A stretch of 64,000 nt of DNA from Candidatus Aminicenantota bacterium (GTDB taxonomy: Bacteria; Acidobacteriota; Aminicenantia; UBA2199): the NCBI GenBank assembly GCA_011772425.1, contig WVZO01000533.1, positions 1 through 64,000 of the forward strand, in the 5' to 3' direction. Positions 34,505 to 41,716 of this stretch are shown piece after piece. The notes under the pieces are model-generated. The model was not told the origin of the DNA and ran no database searches. It saw only the letters and a list, made by a program, of their open reading frames with translations. Position numbers and translations under genes: made by a program. Positions within the stretch are counted from its first letter, which is position 1; every line of letters begins with the position of its first letter.

Positions 34505-34978
34505 GTGGTAACTTCAAATGAAAACACAATGTCAAAAACCGAGATAGAGCAATTTGTTTTAAAACTCATGGAAAGCCGCTTGCAGCAAGTGGTTGAAGAA
34601 TACATTTCCAGGAATGACGGCCGCATCAAAGAACTGGCATTAGTAGAACGTGTGGTCCGGGTCGAAGAAGAATTGAAATCCCTACGGGAAATGTCCGAAT
34701 TAAGATTCGATGCCTCGGAAAAACGATTCGACGTACTTCAAAAAACCATGAATGAACGCTTCGAGGCACTGCTGCGAGAAATGAATGCCAGATTTGAAGC
34801 ATTACAACGAGAGATGGATGCCAGATTTAAGGCAGTAGACAAACGATTCGAATCCGTAGATAAACGATTCGATGCGATGGACAAGCGGTTTACAACCCTT
34901 CAATGGATGATCGGTGTTGTGGTAGGAATTCCTGCGTTGGTTATCGCCATCGCACAGGTGATACAGTTATTGAAATAA
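34505..34978 (+). CDS. Coiled-coil protein with C-terminal membrane anchor
   Basis: About 30 N-terminal helical residues lead into a long coiled coil (about 40-130) made of near-repeats: RFDASEKRFDVLQ, RFEALLREM, RFEALQREM, then three copies of VDKRF(E/D)(S/A)-type heptads. One transmembrane helix (about 135-153) ends the protein. This is a common bacterial architecture with unknown function (DUF1640/bZIP-like annotations occur). The GTG start has GGAGG 5 nt upstream. Confidence 0.8.
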   Translation: MVTSNENTMSKTEIEQFVLKLMESRLQQVVEEYISRNDGRIKELALVERVVRVEEELKSLREMSELRFDASEKRFDVLQKTMNERFEALLREMNARFEALQREMDARFKAVDKRFESVDKRFDAMDKRFTTLQWMIGVVVGIPALVIAIAQVIQLLK

Positions 34979-34990
34979 TTTAATAGGAAA

Positions 34991-35809
34991 TTAAAAAGAA
35001 GGCGGCAGGATGGGAGGGGCTGCCTTTTTACTAACGAAAAAGTAATGCTCCGGGGGCCACGCTCCCACCAATTCGGCAACCTGCCAACACCACGGCTCCG
35101 GTAAAGCCTTTAATTTTTCCGCGGTGCCGGTGTCTTCGACATACCGGGCCGGATTGTAATATCCCGGGAATACCCAATCCACCAGACCACCGCCGCAGGC
35201 ATCGATACTGTCCAGCAGCCGGGATACGGTAAATATCTTATCGGCAGAAAGATAAATCAACTGCCTGAAGGCATTTTTATCACCTTTTTCCAACCGTTCC
35301 ATAAACGCTTTCTGTTTACGCGCCGGATGGCTGGCAGGCAATTGGGCAATCACCGCTTTTGCCACTTTCATCACCCTGGAAAAATTCTTCTGATGGGAAA
35401 TATCATCGATGTCCGCTGAAAAATTCTTTATAATGGTGCTGAGCATGTTCAGACCATAATACCCGGCATACCCGTAAACACCGGCGGCAATCGCTCCCCC
35501 AGGTGTCAAAGACGATAATAAACGGGTCATCCACTGATGAAAATCGCAATTGCTGGATTTTAATCCCAGGGCCACAATATAATCGCAGGGTGCAGCGGAA
35601 AAATCATCCGCTAAAACAGCTTCGATGTCCGATTGCTGGACAACGGCTTCCGGGAACTGCTCTTCCAGGACAGGCAATGTCTCCGCTGCCCCACCTATAT
35701 TAAGAATACGTTTATCTTTCCATGTGGTCTGAAATGGAAATAGTAGAGGATTCACAACATCCTTTAAAGCCACAACATGTTCAACATTCACGTTTTCATC
35801 ATTCATCAT
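34991..35809 (-). CDS. Degenerate SAM-methyltransferase-like protein
   Basis: The fold resembles the preceding methyltransferase: ILNIGGAAETLPVL in place of the GxGxG SAM loop, then an acidic position, YIVALGLKSSN, a helix, LTPGGAIAAGVYGYAG, and the C-terminal DWVFPGYYNPARY. Because the glycine-rich loop is eroded, SAM binding is doubtful and it may be a structural partner or a pseudoenzyme. It starts within a few nucleotides of the upstream stop, at a run of ATGATGA repeats, so start choice within that run is uncertain. Last gene of the thioesterase/PPTase operon. Confidence 0.7.
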   Translation of the reverse strand: MMNDENVNVEHVVALKDVVNPLLFPFQTTWKDKRILNIGGAAETLPVLEEQFPEAVVQQSDIEAVLADDFSAAPCDYIVALGLKSSNCDFHQWMTRLLSSLTPGGAIAAGVYGYAGYYGLNMLSTIIKNFSADIDDISHQKNFSRVMKVAKAVIAQLPASHPARKQKAFMERLEKGDKNAFRQLIYLSADKIFTVSRLLDSIDACGGGLVDWVFPGYYNPARYVEDTGTAEKLKALPEPWCWQVAELVGAWPPEHYFFVSKKAAPPILPPSF

Positions 35810-35812
35810 TCA

Positions 35813-37096
35813 TCATTCATTCCTTTCAAGAAATACAATGGCCAGCCGGTCCATGGCCCGTTTAAGCAAATCTTCCACGGCTGTGTCTATTTCTTTTTCG
35901 GATTTAAAGGGTATCTCCTTTTGAACCGCGGGAAGTCGCAGTACCTGCTCGAGTGTGATGTCGGGTGTGATGTGACCTAAAAACATCAACTGCCAGCGAG
36001 AGATTTCCAGGGGACCCCAGGCGTCCTGGATAATGGTAAAAGGAACGGCATAGAGGTTCTCTTTCCCCGGCACGGGTAACGTCCGGTTCCAGGCCATGCA
36101 GGGGGTTAATTTGGCGTGTAATTTTCGCCAATTTCCAGCGGTTATGGAGAAATCGGGGGGTGAAAATTCCGGCCGGACAGCAATAAAGCTGTGTTTTGAA
36201 TTGCGTCCGTGGGCCAGTTCCGCGGTTTCCTCCTGCTGCTGACGTGACATTTTTGCTTTAGCCATCCGGTTCAGCAGGAACGGATCGTTAAAAAAGCTGT
36301 CCATCTTGTATATTAAGGGAAAAAGCCAGCGGTAAAAGCGCATACCTGCGTCTTCGCACATTTTATAGACGGCCGGCACATCAAAGGGGATGTCGTTGGC
36401 GTGGAGCAGGAGGTCCACCACACCGGCTTCTTTTCCTTCTTGCATTTCCCGTCCCCTTGACCGGGAGGCCATGGGATGACGCGGCGGTACCTGCTGTGCC
36501 AGTTGATAGGCAAAGCGAATTTGCTCACCGCTGAGTGTGGGTGCTGCCTGCGCTTCCGCTTGATTCACCAGTCTCAATGCTTCCTGGAGCATATAGACGC
36601 CGGTTCGTCCATATTTTCCATAGAGCATAATAGAGATTGCGCCCTGGGGGTCGAGGACGTCGCCAATGGCTTTTAGACCTGCCGCGGGATCAGGCAGGTG
36701 ATGCAGTACCCCACTGGCACTAACAAAATCAAAGGTCAATCCCAACTCCGGCAATTGTTCAATGGCACGGTTATAAAAACGCACATTTTTTACATGGTGC
36801 GTTTCAGCCAGCCTTCGTGCTTTATCCAGTGATGTTTCACTAAAATCCACTCCCACGATATCGGCATCCGGGAAGGCCATGGCCATGGCCACCAAGGCAC
36901 TGCCGGTGCCGCAACCGGCATCCAGCACCCTCAGGTCTTTGGGAGACTTCTTGCCGGCCCAGAGGACCTCGCACATGAGGCCCAGGTGACCGGAGACCAG
37001 CAATTGCGGCCTATCCCAATCCGGATCACAATCAGGATAGGGAAATTGCTCATACTGCCGACGAACCTGTTCACGAATTTCGGAAAGATCTTTCAC
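35813..37096 (-). CDS. Class I SAM-dependent methyltransferase
   Basis: 427 residues. After an N-terminal helix (YEQFPYPDCDPDW, a feature of some natural-product and tRNA-type methyltransferases) comes the SAM-binding loop VLDAGCGTGSALVA, DIVGVDFSETSLDKA, then FDFVSASGVLHHLPDP. A C-terminal extension of about 200 residues has no assigned function. The start is a GTG overlapping the previous stop by 4 nt (GTGA). It lies between the S51 peptidase and its own degenerate relative. Substrate unknown; the operon context suggests a peptide natural product. Confidence 0.85.
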   Translation of the reverse strand: MKDLSEIREQVRRQYEQFPYPDCDPDWDRPQLLVSGHLGLMCEVLWAGKKSPKDLRVLDAGCGTGSALVAMAMAFPDADIVGVDFSETSLDKARRLAETHHVKNVRFYNRAIEQLPELGLTFDFVSASGVLHHLPDPAAGLKAIGDVLDPQGAISIMLYGKYGRTGVYMLQEALRLVNQAEAQAAPTLSGEQIRFAYQLAQQVPPRHPMASRSRGREMQEGKEAGVVDLLLHANDIPFDVPAVYKMCEDAGMRFYRWLFPLIYKMDSFFNDPFLLNRMAKAKMSRQQQEETAELAHGRNSKHSFIAVRPEFSPPDFSITAGNWRKLHAKLTPCMAWNRTLPVPGKENLYAVPFTIIQDAWGPLEISRWQLMFLGHITPDITLEQVLRLPAVQKEIPFKSEKEIDTAVEDLLKRAMDRLAIVFLERNE

Positions 37097-37914
37097 TCTA
37101 CATTAGATTCGATAATCTCGGGGTCGATATTGATAATACCGGAACTCAACACGTCGTCCGGGTGGATGACTTTGCCCCTGTGATCATCTTCGTCTTTGGG
37201 TTCTTCGGGCATATCGCCGATTTTTGGGAATATCAGGGAGCGTTTCATTCCCCCGCCTACGTAGAAATATTCCACCAGGTGGTGGCGGATGGCTTCAAAG
37301 GACCAGTCGGGGTGGTAGACGGCTCCACCGCCTCCGGGTATTCCATATCCCCGGTTGGTTTCCCCCAGGGTCCCGACAACTTCTTGCAGGAATTTCCAAT
37401 CGGATTGGTCGTGCACATCAATCACTGCCGGTACCAGTTGAAAAGTGGGGAAGAGGTCTTTGGGTATTTTTTTGGTCATTTTCCAGCCTCTTAATCCTAA
37501 CTGGATAGCGCCAGCAGACACGCCCACCAACACAGCACCATTGTGATAGCAATCCACGACTCTTTGCTGCAGTTCGGTTTTTTGGATGGCTTTCCACCCT
37601 TTGATGGTACTGCCTCCGGCCAATAAAACCAGGTCTGCGGTTCGCAAATATTTGTAATCGTCTTCCGTAGGTTTTGCTTTGATGTGGCGGCAGTTGGTGA
37701 TTTCGATTTGTTTCATGGCCGTCACGAATATATCGTAATAATCGGGATTATCGCCATTGGAAGCCCCGATATATGCAGCTTTTAACTCTCCTTCCGGCCG
37801 CTCCTGATCGTCTTCAATGGTTTGTCGCAAACGCTCAATAAAATGTCCCTCTTTACTTTGCCAGAATAATACCTGGCTGTCGGCAAAAAGAAAAATCGGC
37901 TTTATTTTTCTCAT
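37093..37914 (-). CDS. Peptidase S51 / cyanophycinase-like protein
   Basis: Class I glutamine-amidotransferase-like fold: FFLFADSQ-type N-terminus, AYIGASNGDNP, LVLLAGGSTIKGW and the nucleophile elbow VGVSAGAIQLG with the catalytic Ser, followed by VIDVHDQSDW and a Gly-rich GIPGGGGAVYH. S51 enzymes cleave dipeptides at Asp or cyanophycin. In some biosynthetic clusters, cyanophycinase-like proteins sit beside NRPS genes with unknown tasks. GAGGAG lies upstream of the ATG; the 3' end overlaps the methyltransferase by 4 nt. Confidence 0.85.
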   Translation of the reverse strand: MRKIKPIFLFADSQVLFWQSKEGHFIERLRQTIEDDQERPEGELKAAYIGASNGDNPDYYDIFVTAMKQIEITNCRHIKAKPTEDDYKYLRTADLVLLAGGSTIKGWKAIQKTELQQRVVDCYHNGAVLVGVSAGAIQLGLRGWKMTKKIPKDLFPTFQLVPAVIDVHDQSDWKFLQEVVGTLGETNRGYGIPGGGGAVYHPDWSFEAIRHHLVEYFYVGGGMKRSLIFPKIGDMPEEPKDEDDHRGKVIHPDDVLSSGIINIDPEIIESNVE

Positions 37915-37938
37915 GGTTTTAAACTCCTCATTCTCATT

Positions 37939-38661
37939 TTATGAATAATCCGAATATGTCCCATTATAACCAGGAATAAAATGTTTGATTAATTGCCCTG
38001 GCGTTATCATATGGACATCCCGGGGAATCCGGTCATGTGCTGCGCAAACAGCCATTTTATATTCTTTATCAATATGATATTGTCTAAAAAAGATATCCTG
38101 GATTCGTTTTCCTTCCACTTTGATGATGATTTCATCGATATCGATAAACGTTATGGAAAATGCGTTCAATGGATGAGACAGTCCTTTACCCAGTATTTTA
38201 ATGTAACTTTCTTTCAATGCCCAGAGGGTAAAGAAATAGTCGAATTTGTCCGCTTTGCTCATCAGGTCTTCGTGTTCATCCGGGGAAAAGTAGTTTTGGG
38301 AAATACCCAGGTCAATGGATTGTACCTGTTCCACATCGATGCCCACGGGCTGGGTATCGATGACCCCGACTACCCACCCACCGGAATGGGATAAATTAAA
38401 TTGAACATGGTCATGGTCTTTTAAAAAGGGTTTTCCATACTCATTGGCGGTAAAGGATATTTCCTGGTTGTGCAGACCGGTTTTCTGTCGGATCAGGTCA
38501 CGGATCAGGAGGTCGCCAAAGAGTCCCCTGAGTTTATCTTCTTCCCAATAAAACCGGCGGAGACGCGCGCTTTTATCCGCTGCGACGCAGGTCAATAACT
38601 GTTCGAAAATATAGGGTTCGAGTTTCTTGGTGAAGTCCAATCGCACCGCATATACATCCAT
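37939..38661 (-). CDS. 4'-phosphopantetheinyl transferase, Sfp type
   Basis: It activates carrier proteins by attaching phosphopantetheine from CoA to the Ser of GGHS motifs. Visible motifs are QFNLSHSGGWVVG, VGIDVEQVQ (Mg-binding) and FFTLWALKESYIKILGKGLS, all standard for the Sfp group. Length about 240 fits. Two consecutive ATGs start it; I take the second, although the first is possible. It lies 11-14 nt after the type II thioesterase gene. The nearest carrier domains are in the NRPS at 52-57 kb. Confidence 0.93.
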   Translation of the reverse strand: MDVYAVRLDFTKKLEPYIFEQLLTCVAADKSARLRRFYWEEDKLRGLFGDLLIRDLIRQKTGLHNQEISFTANEYGKPFLKDHDHVQFNLSHSGGWVVGVIDTQPVGIDVEQVQSIDLGISQNYFSPDEHEDLMSKADKFDYFFTLWALKESYIKILGKGLSHPLNAFSITFIDIDEIIIKVEGKRIQDIFFRQYHIDKEYKMAVCAAHDRIPRDVHMITPGQLIKHFIPGYNGTYSDYS

Positions 38662-38675
38662 CATGCCAACATCAC

Positions 38676-39386
38676 TTATAATGCACAGTGAATGGCGTCA
38701 TTGATGATCTTCAATACTCGTTCGGGTTCATCGTGGATGAAGAAATGACCTCCGTCAAAATAGTGAATATCGCAATTGCCTTTAGTATTGACTCTCCAGG
38801 CTTCCACTTCCTCCTCCGTATCCTCGTCCTGTCTCCCGCTGAGTACAGTAATATCACATTCCAGGGGGCTATCTTTTTCAGGATGAATATAGGTTTCGGT
38901 CAAGCGAAAATCGCCTTTTAGAAGTGGCAGGAATAAATCCATCAATTCCGGGTGTTCAAAAAACTCTTTAGGGGTGCCGCCCATTTCCAGCATTTGTTCT
39001 TTGAATTCTTTTTCCGGGAGGTGATGCAATTTTCTTTTTTTATCTCTGGGCACCTGGGGTGCAGCCCGGCCGGAAAAGATGATGTGGATAGGCCCCGGAA
39101 GATTAATACGCCGTATTTTATAGGTCAATTCAAAGGCAATCATGCTGCCCATGCTGTGACCAAATAAGGCATAGGGTCCTTGCTGTAATTCATCGTTGAT
39201 AATATCAAACACATCATCCACGGCATCATCGATGGAATTATAATTGGGTTCGCGCATGCGCCGGCCTCGAGCCGCCAATTCAATGGCCCGCATTTCAATA
39301 TCGGGGCTTAACAATTGTTTCCATGGACTATAAGAAGCTGCTGCGCCTCCAGCATAAGGAAAACAGAAAAGTTTAATTCGACTCAT
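38676..39386 (-). CDS. Type II thioesterase (GrsT-like)
   Basis: Alpha/beta hydrolase of about 236 residues. It has the family start LFCFPYAGGAAASYSPW, the nucleophile motif ALFGHSMGSMIAFEL (catalytic Ser), FSGRAAPQVPR and the terminal YFDGGHFFIHDEPERV with the catalytic His. Stand-alone thioesterases of this type clear mischarged phosphopantetheine arms on NRPS or PKS carrier domains. AAAGGTGA lies just before the ATG at 39386; an ATG five codons earlier overlaps that site. First gene of the operon with PPTase, S51 peptidase and two methyltransferases. Confidence 0.93.
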   Translation of the reverse strand: MSRIKLFCFPYAGGAAASYSPWKQLLSPDIEMRAIELAARGRRMREPNYNSIDDAVDDVFDIINDELQQGPYALFGHSMGSMIAFELTYKIRRINLPGPIHIIFSGRAAPQVPRDKKRKLHHLPEKEFKEQMLEMGGTPKEFFEHPELMDLFLPLLKGDFRLTETYIHPEKDSPLECDITVLSGRQDEDTEEEVEAWRVNTKGNCDIHYFDGGHFFIHDEPERVLKIINDAIHCAL

Positions 39387-39479
39387 GGTTTCACCTTTCA
39401 TTTTATTTTTTCATTTATTTTGACAGCCGCCGCCGTAAGGAAATTAACGATTTATTATACCATATTTTCTCTAGTTGTC

Positions 39480-39735
39480 CATAGGAAAATTTATAAACCA
39501 CGAAGCCCCGGGGCCTGCGGCGCCGGCACCCCATCTTTTTCCTCTGTGTCTTTTTTGAATGGATTTTCCGGCCTGGCAATTTTTTTATGGCAATTTTTTT
39601 AACCGTCCATTTGAGCACCTACAAAACCAAAGGGTGTCTTTCCCGGAGGCCCAGTTTGACTGGAAAATAGGGAAAACAAAAATTGGTCCCTCTTATCTGT
39701 ATCAGTGGCCTATAATAAAAAAGGAGGTAAATAAA
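39480..39735. other. Intergenic stretch 39387-39993: repeat fragments, no clear gene
   Basis: Contains AACCACGAAGCCCC and CCTCTGTGTC, fragments of the tracts seen elsewhere, an inverted motif pair (GGGGCCTGCGGCGCCGGCACCCC), and a TATAAT-like box at 39710 before a strong AGGAGG. No homologous coding sequence was recognised apart from the short ORF listed separately. Confidence 0.4.
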
Positions 39736-39737
39736 AA

Positions 39738-39797
39738 ATGAAATGGTCAAAGATTCTTCTATCACATGAACCTCCTGATTTAAACGTTAGCGGTTAA
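39738..39797 (+). CDS. Possible 19-codon leader or micro-ORF
   Basis: AGGAGG (39722-39727) precedes an ATG that opens MKWSKILLSHEPPDLNVSG and then a stop. The sequence CCTATAAT lies just upstream. The strong translation signal with such a short product suggests a leader peptide or a decayed small gene. There is no homology evidence. Confidence 0.3.
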   Translation: MKWSKILLSHEPPDLNVSG

Positions 39798-39860
39798 AGA
39801 GGTTAAACAATGATCTTGGCATGCGGCACTCAAAAAAATAATTTTTTTCATCCACAACTA

Positions 39861-39888
39861 TTGACAATATATCAACATTTATTATAAT
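39861..39888 (+). promoter_or_regulatory. Consensus sigma-70 promoter for the radical SAM/SPASM operon
   Basis: Perfect TTGACA (39861-39866), 16-nt spacer, perfect TATAAT (39883-39888). It leaves a 5' leader of about 100 nt before the maturase gene and is the strongest promoter-like match I found in the window. Confidence 0.75.
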
Positions 39889-39993
39889 ATGATTTCAACT
39901 ATTCATTTTTTACTTGGTACGCTTGTTGGTTGATAAAGAGTGTCGGTTCCGAGCTGGCATTAAAACCGGCAAAAACGAAACCGGGAGTTTAAA

Positions 39994-41415
39994 ATGAAAG
40001 TATTGGAGAAGGCCAAGACTGTCAAAAAAGAAATCAAAGTACAACCATATAAATCGTCGAAGTACAATCATTTCTTCGAACAAAATGGGTTTATCCTGGC
40101 CTACAATGCGTATACCAATTGCTTTGCTGAAGTGACCCCGGAAAAATACAAAATAATCAAAGCAATCCTTAAAGACCCGGGAAAATTCCAATATAAGACG
40201 GTCGAAGAAAGAAAATTAAAGGACGACCTGACGAAAGGTGGTTTCCTGGTCCCGGAAGAATTGGATGAGTTTGAATTGTTGAAATTACAGAATAGACTGG
40301 GCAGGTTCCAGCAAATATCTTTAGGGTTAACCATTGCTCCCACTGTTGCCTGTAATTTCAGGTGTACCTATTGTTTTGAATCTCACCAAAAAGAGAGAAT
40401 GACAAAAGAAGTGGAAACGGCCCTGGTAAAGTTTGTGGACGAGAAATTGAAAATTGTTAAAAGCCTTAATATAACCTGGTTCGGTGGAGAGCCCCTGATG
40501 GCCCTCGATGTCATTGAACGCCTGGCAAAGTCATTTAAGGAGTTGTGTGAAACGCATCATGTGGATTTTCCCCCCGCCAGTATCATCACCAACGGCTATT
40601 TATTAACCAAAAAAAGGGCAGAAATATTAAAACAATCAAACGTTGCCAGCGCCCAGATTACCATCGACGGTCCATCGCGAATACACGACAGGAGAAGAAA
40701 GTTAGCCAACGGCAAAGGGACGTTTGCACGGATTATTAAAAACATCAAGGAATCCATGAACATTATAGGCATCATGGTCCGGGTAAATCTCGATAAAACC
40801 AATGAAAAATATTTAGATGAGCTCTACGAAATCTGGAGAAAAGAGGGATTAGCCAATAAGGTTCCCTTTTATTTCGGGCATGTCCAGGCTTATACGGAAG
40901 TATGTGCCGACATCTCCTCTCAATGTTTCTCCACGTCGGATTATTCGGCCTTACTGATAAAGAAAATTAAAGAAGCCCAACAACAGGGGGTCTGGCTGGC
41001 TTCCTACCCGTCGCTGCACCGAAGCGGCTATTGTACGGCGGATAAATTCAATACTTACACCATCGCCCCGTCCGGATATCTTTTTAAATGCTGGGGAGAA
41101 GTCAGTGATGGCCTGGAGAATTCCATCGGCAGTTTGGACGGTAAAAAATCTAAACCGGTGCAAATAAAAAATCTCACCAGATACTTAAACTGGGATCCAT
41201 TTGAGAAGGACGACTGTAAAAAGTGCAATATTTTACCTATTTGTGCGGGGGGATGTCCGTATACCCACTTAAATCCAGCAGCACCCACGACAGGGGATTG
41301 CAGCTTTTGGAAATATAACCTTCATGATATGTTGAGATTGAAGTACGATGCATTACAAAGACATAAAAAAATAAAATCCAATAAAGGAGGGAAACATGAA
41401 TTTTCTGATCTTTGA
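39994..41415 (+). CDS. Radical SAM/SPASM peptide maturase
   Basis: 473 residues. The N-terminal ~100 residues resemble the peptide-recognition (PqqD-like) region of thioether-forming maturases (FILAYNAYTNCFAEVTPEKY, LVPEEL). The radical SAM core has CNFRCTYC (Cys120, 124, 127) and TWFGGEPLM. The C-terminal SPASM region shows GYCTADKFNTYTIAPSG, CWGEV and CKKCNILPICAGGCPY with auxiliary cluster Cys. Enzymes of this type link Cys sulfur to carbon atoms of a precursor peptide. The likely substrate is the Cys-rich peptide whose gene overlaps the end of this one. GGGAG precedes the ATG. Confidence 0.93.
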   Translation: MKVLEKAKTVKKEIKVQPYKSSKYNHFFEQNGFILAYNAYTNCFAEVTPEKYKIIKAILKDPGKFQYKTVEERKLKDDLTKGGFLVPEELDEFELLKLQNRLGRFQQISLGLTIAPTVACNFRCTYCFESHQKERMTKEVETALVKFVDEKLKIVKSLNITWFGGEPLMALDVIERLAKSFKELCETHHVDFPPASIITNGYLLTKKRAEILKQSNVASAQITIDGPSRIHDRRRKLANGKGTFARIIKNIKESMNIIGIMVRVNLDKTNEKYLDELYEIWRKEGLANKVPFYFGHVQAYTEVCADISSQCFSTSDYSALLIKKIKEAQQQGVWLASYPSLHRSGYCTADKFNTYTIAPSGYLFKCWGEVSDGLENSIGSLDGKKSKPVQIKNLTRYLNWDPFEKDDCKKCNILPICAGGCPYTHLNPAAPTTGDCSFWKYNLHDMLRLKYDALQRHKKIKSNKGGKHEFSDL

Positions 41416-41584
41416 TCCCCTTGCAAATGTCGCAGAACAGATCAGTTCAGACGTTCTGGCAGCGAAGTTCGAATGCGAAGACCACTCCTCGAATTGTACT
41501 GTCTGGTGCGGAGGAGTTAGTTGTTCGGGCTGGTCGTGCGATGATTACGCCTGTGGTGATCCAGCACAAGTGACATTTGATTGA
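41396..41584 (+). CDS. Cys-rich RiPP precursor (sactipeptide/ranthipeptide-like)
   Basis: A 62-residue peptide with leader MNFLIFDPLANVAEQISSDV and core from about residue 26: CEDHSSNCTVWCGGVSC, SGWSCDDYACGDPAQ. It has six Cys, with spacings of 7, 4, 5, 5 and 5 in between. Regular Cys spacing close to an SPASM maturase is the hallmark of thioether-bridged peptides. AAAGGAGG lies 7 nt before the ATG. The gene overlaps the last 20 nt of the maturase gene, ensuring co-expression. Confidence 0.88.
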   Translation: MNFLIFDPLANVAEQISSDVLAAKFECEDHSSNCTVWCGGVSCSGWSCDDYACGDPAQVTFD

Positions 41585-41596
41585 TTGAATCATTAA

Positions 41597-41648
41597 GGTG
41601 GATGGTGGGAAGGGCAGCGGTTAAACGAAGCCCTTCCCCCATCTACCG
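41597..41648 (+). terminator. Hairpin after the Cys-rich precursor
   Basis: GGTGGATGGTGGGAAGGGC pairs with GCCCTTCCCCCATCTACC (one bulge and one mismatch), 12 nt after the precursor stop. Probably an RNA stabiliser or attenuator that raises precursor over exporter levels. Confidence 0.6.
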
Positions 41649-41660
41649 CTATTTGAAAGC

Positions 41661-41693
41661 GGGGAACCTTCGAAAAGGAACCCCACCTTTTTT
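41661..41693 (+). terminator. Second hairpin with T-run before the ABC exporter gene
   Basis: GGGGAACCTT and AAGGAACCCC pair with a 2x2 internal mismatch, followed by ACC and T6. Looks like a leaky rho-independent terminator 24 nt ahead of the exporter start. Confidence 0.55.
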
Positions 41694-41716
41694 GCTAAAT
41701 AAACCAGGTAGAAATT

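Noticed and set aside
39315-39602. 95-codon plus-strand ORF near the thioesterase gene
   Set aside because: Partly antisense to the thioesterase start and partly repeat sequence; no ribosome binding site.
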